From Erigeron canadensis (lineage: Eukaryota; Streptophyta; Magnoliopsida; Asterales; Asteraceae), in contig NC_057769.1 of assembly GCF_010389155.1 (NCBI RefSeq), forward strand, positions 31,992,735-32,056,734: a stretch of DNA of 64,000 bases. The letters are read 5' to 3'. Positions 58,107-64,000 of the stretch are shown piece by piece. Both the position numbers and the translations under genes were made by a program. The notes below the pieces were generated by a model. That model was not told the origin of the DNA, did not search any database, and saw only the letters and a program-made list of their open reading frames with translations. Positions within the stretch are counted from its first letter, which is position 1. Every line of letters begins with the position of its first letter.

Positions 58107-58275
58107 AGGAAAATGATTAATGGGCCTAAAAGTATGCCTAATGAGGAGAGATTGAAACATGTCAAATTCAATGGTAAAGATCATGAAAGAGAATATGTGG
58201 AATCTAGGTGTCAAAATTTAAATGTATTAGACATATTTTTAGATACATTATTAGGCATATTTATCATTATCCATT
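58107..58275. mobile_element. MITE related to family X, copy 3
   Basis: Ends AAAATGATTAATGGGCCTAAAAGTATGCCTAAT and the complement of ATTAGGCATATTTATCATTATCC are inverted. The interior words ACATGTCAAATTC and GTGGAATCTAGGTGTCAAAATT recall the other two copies. Confidence 0.5.
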
Positions 58276-58316
58276 TATTAATTGGTACTTAATTAGCTAG
58301 TTGCTCTACGGAGTAT

Positions 58317-58324
58317 TATATAAA
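58317..58324 (+). promoter_or_regulatory. TATA box of the SDR gene
   Basis: TATATAAA, 108 bp before the ATG at 58432, followed by a leader containing a (TC)n run. Confidence 0.65.
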
Positions 58325-58431
58325 GGCGGTCACAAAGGTAATTAGGCCAATCAACCTTCAGTATAAGTCTCATCTACCACTAAACCCATCTCTCTCTCTC
58401 TCTCCCTGCAAAGTATTAATCTCTTGATACA

Positions 58432-59570
58432 ATGACAACCCCTACAAGAAGGTTAGTTATCATCTTATTCAACCTTTTATTATTATAAATTATAAACATA
58501 TGTATATATAAGTTATCATGGTACTATATCGATGGATAATTATCAATCATGTAGTAATTTGTTGGGAATATACTTGTACTTCTATATTGTTTTCCAGTTA
58601 TATCCTACTTGTTCATATTATAACCTTAATTTGTGATCCACCATATTATCATCCTTTATAATAACTTAATTTATATATGATGTTGTTAAAAAACTACACC
58701 CAGCTTACACAATTTTTATAATATATCGATACTAATTGACTAAAAAATAACTTAATTCGTTATATATGTATATATAGGCTAGAAGGAAAGGTGGCTTTGA
58801 TCACTGGAGCAGCAAGTGGAATCGGAGAATGTACTGCAAAACTATTTGCCGAACATGGTGCAAAAATCGTCATCGCAGACATCCAAGACCAACTTGGTCA
58901 AGCCGTTTGCGAGGCCATAGGCTCATCAAACTCGATCTATGTCCATTGTGACGTAACCAACGAGGACCATATCAAAAACGCGGTAGATCTTGCAGTTTCC
59001 ACCTATGGTAAACTCGATATCATGTTTTGTAACGCCGGTATCGTAGATCCAAACAAGCAACGCATCATTGATAACGAAAAAGTAGATTTTGAACGCGTAC
59101 TTAGTGTCAGTGTGACCGGCGTGTTTTTGAGCATGAAACACGCGGCTAGAGTCATGGTTCCTGCTCGGTCCGGGTCAATTATATCAACCGCTAGTGTTTC
59201 TTCAAAACTTGGTGGTGCGGCTTCACACGCTTATTGTTGTGCCAAACACGCTGTGGCCGGTTTAACAAAGAATTTGGCAGTAGAGCTTGGGCAATTTGGG
59301 ATACGGGTCAATTGTTTGTCACCTTATGCAATGGTCACACCACTAGCCACAAATTTTGTTGGGCTAGAAGGGGAAATGCTAGAAAATGTGATGAACTCAC
59401 TTGCCAACCTTAAAGGAGTGACACTTAAAACCGATGATGTGGCTAAGGCCGCCCTATTTTTGGTCAGTGATGATGCAAAATATATTAGTGGACAAAATTT
59501 ATTTGTTGATGGCGGATTTAGCATTGTTAATCCATCATTCAACATGTTCCAATATCCCGAGAATCTTTAA
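58432..59570 (+). CDS. short-chain dehydrogenase, secoisolariciresinol/borneol dehydrogenase-like
   Basis: Two exons, 58432-58451 (20 nt, MTTPTR plus two bases) and 58778-59570, in phase; 270 residues, normal for the plant SDR110C family. Rossmann fold: TGAASGIG at about residues 19-26, DIQD for NAD selection near 43, DVTN near 66, NAG near 95-97. Catalytic set: Asn in the helix after the substrate loop, Ser of STASVSS, and Y-x3-K in AYCCAKHAVAG. Then RVNCLSPYAMVTPLA and the C-terminal GQNLFVDGGF. The acidic residue after the second strand predicts NAD(H). Members oxidise secoisolariciresinol to matairesinol, or act on borneol, xanthoxin (ABA2) and other alcohols; sequence alone does not settle the substrate. 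The Cys-Cys after the catalytic Tyr is unusual. The gene looks intact. Confidence 0.93.
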
Positions 59571-61203
59571 TTAAAGATTTAGATCTCAAGACCTTATCTT
59601 GTGTTGTATTTACAATAAGCTAAGCTGCAAGATGTATGATTTTTATATTTGTAATGTACGTAATTCCGCGAGTTTAGCTTATTTTAATTATCGATGTTAA
59701 CAATAATGCAGGCCGTCCAAGTTCAAACAAGCTTATATTATTTTCAAATGTAGTGTTCTTGGTAGTATTCTTGAACCTACATAAAGGTCATTTTGAATTA
59801 ATCATCTACAACAACAACTAGGAATTACACTTAATTATCAAGTACATTTTTATTTTAATGACATACTTTAGTTAAGTATTATCATATCAACGATGATTAA
59901 ATTAAGAAACTGATAAACATAAATCTAATTATTGTATATTTTAATTTTGACTTTTGAACATAAATTTTTAGATTCAAAACACATTAAAAGTTCACCCAAA
60001 ATAAATATCGGTTCTTAAAAAAGAAAAAAAAATGATGATATACTAAAGGTTTTTAGCCAATGATGGCCATTTCAACTGATTAGGTGCACTATCGGTTTTA
60101 CCTAAAGTCTTAGAATATCAGAGATGACAATCCTTGTGGTTTTTGCTTTCAAATACTTATAACGGCCTATGGTTAACGTATCATTGTCTAGGATACGTAC
60201 AAGGCTTCACCATTAGAACGACCTGATGTCGTGTTTTAACTTAATATTCAGAAGAAAAAAAACCCTAAAGTTTTGAATCTTAATAAAGGTTTAAAATATG
60301 ACTTTATATTTTAAATATGCGTGTATATGTTTAGATTGATTGAAATTGTTTATAACTTAAGATACTCGGTAGATTAATTAAAATTTTGAGTAACTTTAGG
60401 GCAACTAAATATTTCAATTTGCATAAATGTAAATATGTGTGTATATGTGTAGCTTGATTGATGATTATTGATTAATCAGTTAGACGAATTTAGTAACAAC
60501 TTTTAATTATACAAGATCTACCTGCCTAGCCTGATAAACCGATTCAAGCTCCATTTCTACTTTTCTACCCGATCATCTCTTGGTTTCACAAGCACTTGAA
60601 TACACACTCAACATATTAACTTACGTAGATATGTGAATCACATAAAATGGATATGAAAGTCTCTATGTATTAAAAGGGTACATTGAAATTAATACACAAT
60701 GGTTTTCATGGAAATAAAGATTACGAAATATTGGCACTACCATCGTTTTGTCTACATATTTGATCACACCACCGCGTTTGGCCTACAAAACACATAAAAG
60801 TCATTTTGAAACAGAGAGAATCTTATTTTATATAAAAGCAATATATCTCCGCCTCTTGCAAAGTCATTTCCACCATCATCTTATTTCTCATCATGGCAAT
60901 AACAACGATGATGCTTCACCATCTTCAAGATTCATGTAACTTTCATCCACATTGGTGGTGGGTTTGGACAAATAATTATTAATATTCATATTACATGTAT
61001 GATTCAAAGGCCGTTGCTTTGTTTTTTTTTACGACTTTTGTGAGTTGCAACGTTGTTTTTGTGTTTATGTCACTTGTTTGATCATCAACCAGTTTCATAT
61101 TCGGGGAAAAAAAGTTATTATACTGAAATGATAAAAGTTACAATTGTTATAATCATTTTATACATAGTCAAAAAGAAAGTAACCCATCCTTTTATTGAGG
61201 ACT
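59571..61203. other. 3' flank of SDR and intergenic
   Basis: 59571-59760 probably holds the 3'UTR. Around 60826 a TATATAAAAG is followed by ATGGCAATAACAACGATG at 60894, opening a 28-codon frame. It could be the relic of a gene start but nothing downstream continues it. Confidence 0.4.
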
Positions 61204-61440
61204 GTTTGTTACGTAGATAACGTAGACATACAAAATTAATGTAAGCTTATTTTGCACATGGGATAAATATATATCCAACAAACCTTAATTTTGACTTAAA
61301 GTGGAACAATTTATACGGTTGTGATGTTTTTTATGTAGATAATATAAACATACAAATAAACATAAGGTTATTCTGCACATGGGATAAATATTCAAACAAA
61401 GTTTACCACTAAAAATGGAACAATTTATACAGCTGTAATG
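61204..61440. repeat. tandem duplication, about 120-bp unit
   Basis: Two adjacent diverged copies sharing GTAGATAA, GCACATGGGATAAATAT and TGGAACAATTTATAC followed by GTTGTRATG. Copy 1 is about 61204-61325 and copy 2 about 61326-61440. Confidence 0.65.
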
Positions 61441-61649
61441 AAATCGAAACTTAATCAAATGGTCATAATTAATCTAATACTCCATTAATCGGTGACAATA
61501 TATATATATATATAACCCAATCCTTGAGACGGGGTATGAGAGATGTGAGATACAGACAGTTTTGTCTCTATAAAAAAATAGAAAAATTAAAGACTACTAT
61601 CGTAAAGACCTTCAACAAAATGAGATAAAAATAGTAGGGTGTAAATATA

Positions 61650-61745
61650 TAATTTAGTTATCATATATGTCTGAAGAGTATCACCTAAGGACATTAAATA
61701 CACGTAAGAAAAGATAGCAAACATAGCACACTCTATCTCACATGT
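61650..61745 (+). repeat. repeat R1, upstream copy
   Basis: Shares TAGTTATCATA, GAGTATCAC, CATTAAATAC and CACACTCTATCTCACAT with 62461-62555, in order and with similar spacing. The pair brackets the orphan SDR exon at 62123. Confidence 0.65.
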
Positions 61746-61904
61746 CTGAAGTTTGTGTTCGTTGTGTCCTAACGAGCCCTATCCAAAAGTAACCACCACC
61801 GCTAGAAGAAGATTAGTTTCCCTAATACATACGCTAAACATATAGGCCACAAATATCCACATATACAATTGTTAACATTTTTGTTTCTCACCTTCCCTCT
61901 AAAA

Positions 61905-62075
61905 AACGATTTGGTGGGAACACCATTCAGGTTCGAATCCTTGCAAAAACATATTCAACCAGCCAAAGTTTTTGGGGTCTCATCGTCAGGCAGTGTCGTA
62001 GGGTCGCTAGTTTGAGAGAAAAAATTCCTCTATGGAATTAAGGGGTTCCTAGGCATTAACTTTTTTTTTTTTAAC
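61905..62075 (+). mobile_element. SINE-like sequence with poly(T) end
   Basis: TTGGTGGGAACACCATTC is followed by a B box AGGTTCGAATCC (about 61929-61940), a body with TTCCTCTATGGAATTAAGGGGTTCC, and a T-run at 62061-62072. Some plant SINEs end in short T stretches. No target duplication was established. Confidence 0.35.
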
Positions 62076-62122
62076 ATTTTTGTTTCTTGGTCACTTAAAT
62101 CATTCGTGTTCTTCGAAGCCAA

Positions 62123-62142
62123 ATGGCAACCACTACAAGAAG
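62123..62142 (+). pseudogene. orphan first exon of a second SDR copy
   Basis: ATGGCAACCACTACAAGAAG followed by donor GTTATC matches SDR exon 1 (58432-58451) at 18 of 20 bases, with the same length, the same phase and a similar donor context. No exon-2 sequence was found between 62.1 kb and the end of the window, so this is most simply the leftover of a decayed duplicate. Its partner could lie beyond the window only if the intron exceeds 1.8 kb. Confidence 0.55.
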
Positions 62143-62460
62143 GTTATCCTTTACTAGGATACAAGTTTTTAAATTGTTGTCTTTATTATATTTTAGGGGT
62201 TTGCTAAATACAACCCTTAAAACTGTGTTTAAGGTGCATAAATTGTTTGTACATTATAATGAAAATCAGGGGGCGGACTTTTAATATGAAATGTATAAGT
62301 TTTTAATGCACGTTAAATACAGCCCTTAAGGCTATATTTAGCATTTCCCTATACTTTATATGCTATAATGAGTTACAAACATATGCTTCTCTCTGTAAAA
62401 CTTGAGTGAAAATGAAGATGTTTTTGGAAGGTAACTAATTTTCGAAAAAAATTAGTGGAA

Positions 62461-62555
62461 GAATTAGTTATCATAAATGCCTAATGAGTATCACTGGCTA
62501 CATTAAATACGTAGGGAAAGGTAGCAAACATAACACACTCTATCTCACATCGTGC
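62461..62555 (+). repeat. repeat R1, downstream copy
   Basis: Diverged copy of 61650-61745, about 810 bp away. Confidence 0.65.
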
Positions 62556-62596
62556 AGCACACAATTAATAGAACATGTGAACATAGGAAACTCTTA

Positions 62597-62933
62597 GGGC
62601 CTGTTTGTTTTATATCCATTAAGTGCTCTGTAGATTAAGTGTCTGTCTGAATTTAGTGTGTCTGAAACGAGTAAGACGGTAAATAAATAATTGTTGTTTG
62701 TTTTGTGTGCTGAATTAACCGACTGAATAATTAAGATTACTATAACGCCCTTGATAGGAATTAGGGAGTGGATAGTGGGGTAGTTATCAAGGATAATTAT
62801 GTAAAATATATTTTAGTTGTACTTTTTAATTAAGTGATGACTTATTAGATAAGTCTTAAACAAACATAATTTCCAACTTAGGCAATTAAGATTAAGTCAT
62901 GACTCATGGATTAAGTGGTTATCAAACACCACC
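62597..62933. mobile_element. Tourist-like MITE, TTA target duplication
   Basis: TTA flanks both sides (62594-62596, 62934-62936). It starts GGGCCTGTTTGTTT and ends with the complement of a GGTGGTGTTTGATAACC-type terminus. The interior carries repeated ATTAAGTG and CTGAATTAA words in both orientations. This fits the PIF/Harbinger Tourist group. No coding capacity. Confidence 0.65.
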
Positions 62934-62936
62934 TTA

Positions 62937-64000
62937 GAACATATTAAATATCGACATAAAAACATAACCGCCATGGCAATAAAATACATTTCTCCTTAGT
63001 TGTTGTTTGGAGTTTTTTTCAAAAATAGTGTAGTGGGAAAACTTATTTACCAAACTAGTATAGTTTCAATAATATTTACCATTTTAGTATAAAACATAAT
63101 TAAACATTATATTTATTTCTATTAAATATAATAAATAAAGATATGTTGATAACACTTGTTGTTCGATTGTATTCACGTTCATTCTTTCTTTCAATAAAGA
63201 TTGGGTATAAAAAATACAACCATACACATTGATTAATTAGGCAAATACAAAATCGATACTATGAGTTTTCTGAAGATGAAACAACACTACAAAGACAAAA
63301 ATATCGGCATTTACGATGACACGTGAATACAAATCGATCAAGTATGTCCCAAACACTAAAAACTTATGCTCTATAATAGCGATCTAATTTGATATTATTA
63401 TACGTTAATTAGTTTAATAATCTGAGATAAATAGGATAATAGCTAAAGCTAAAAGCAATTACTTGGTAGTTAATCAGAGACGTTATTCTCAATGGGATGA
63501 CATCCTCTCTAGAAATGTCTCTTCCATTGATTCGACGATCCGCATTTGATTTATCATTTATTCTATTGTTTCAACAGAAATACCATTATATTTTACTATT
63601 TCTTTGTTAGTGATCTTTTGTATATTTATCAACATTTTTTTATAAAGTTAGTTTCGATACAGACGTGCTAAAGACAATTTTAACCAACAAATCGTTGGAA
63701 CTCCAACCCCCTCCTCATGGAAAATACCTTGAGATGAAAAACCCAAAATTCGAACCCGAGACATTGGGGAAAACTCACATTCGAGGCCCACATAATGGAT
63801 TTAGAAAATACCCCTGACCAACCCACCTAATTTAATGTTTGATTAAGTTGTATACTAACATATCTTTATTTATTATATTTAATAAATATAAATATAATTT
63901 TTAATTATGTTTTATATTAAAATGGTAAATATTATTAAAACTATACTAATTTGGTAAATAAATTTTCCCACTACATTAGTTTGGAAAAAAAACTCGTTGA
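62937..64000. other. intergenic to right edge
   Basis: AT-rich sequence. The stretch near 63050-63135 (TAGTATAG... TTAAACATTATATTTATT) and its approximate complement at 63855-63985 are inverted copies, with outer words TAGTGGGAAAACTTATTTACCAAACTAGT and the matching complement. 63030-63990 may therefore be a roughly 960-bp TIR element whose right end is at or just beyond 63985. It encodes no protein. Confidence 0.45.

Overview
The window is nuclear DNA of a flowering plant. It is AT-rich and has spliced genes with GT-AG introns, TATA-type promoters, long repeat-filled spacers and plant-only families: dirigent, CASP, KIB/F-box, UPF0496 and a lignan-type SDR. Gene content and repeat style suggest an asterid, perhaps Asteraceae; that placement is inference and weak.

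Layout. (1) 2.6-34.6 kb is an array of six intronless dirigent genes of the DIR-b/d type, all on the minus strand, named DIR1-DIR6 here. DIR2 and DIR3 are a recent duplicate pair whose flanks are duplicated too. DIR4 and DIR5 share a promoter segment. (2) 25.5-30.1 kb, between DIR5 and DIR6, holds a plus-strand KIB1-4 (DUF295)/F-box locus. Its middle exon looks like a product of unequal recombination and carries a stop. (3) 35.7-37.9 kb is a broken cinnamoyl-CoA-reductase-like gene on the minus strand. (4) 38.8-40.0 kb is a three-exon Casparian strip membrane protein (CASP) gene. (5) 42.7-49.1 kb is a 16-exon LETM1-like gene, rebuilt exon by exon with every junction in phase. (6) 50.0-51.2 kb is a two-exon UPF0496 gene and 52.4-52.6 kb a 64-residue membrane protein, both minus. 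(7) 58.4-59.6 kb is a two-exon short-chain dehydrogenase of the secoisolariciresinol/borneol dehydrogenase type. A near-copy of its tiny first exon lies orphaned at 62.1 kb.

Spacers are rich in mobile DNA. The clearest are a 4,501-bp Mutator-like element (4926-9426) with perfect 10-bp target duplications and terminal repeats made of a palindromic 19-mer; a SINE with its own target duplication nested in it; a 1-kb element with about 110-bp terminal inverted repeats around a minisatellite (14.2-15.3 kb); a LINE reverse-transcriptase remnant; a copia RNase H/LTR remnant; several MITEs; and six Helitron-like 3' ends, all in one orientation.

Dirigent proteins, CCR-like reductases and SDRs of this type all act around phenylpropanoid and lignan chemistry, and CASPs organise lignin deposition with other dirigent proteins. 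A shared function is therefore conceivable. The dirigent genes are a tandem family, however, and the window alone does not show a biosynthetic cluster. No RNA gene, CRISPR array or bacterial-type operon was seen.
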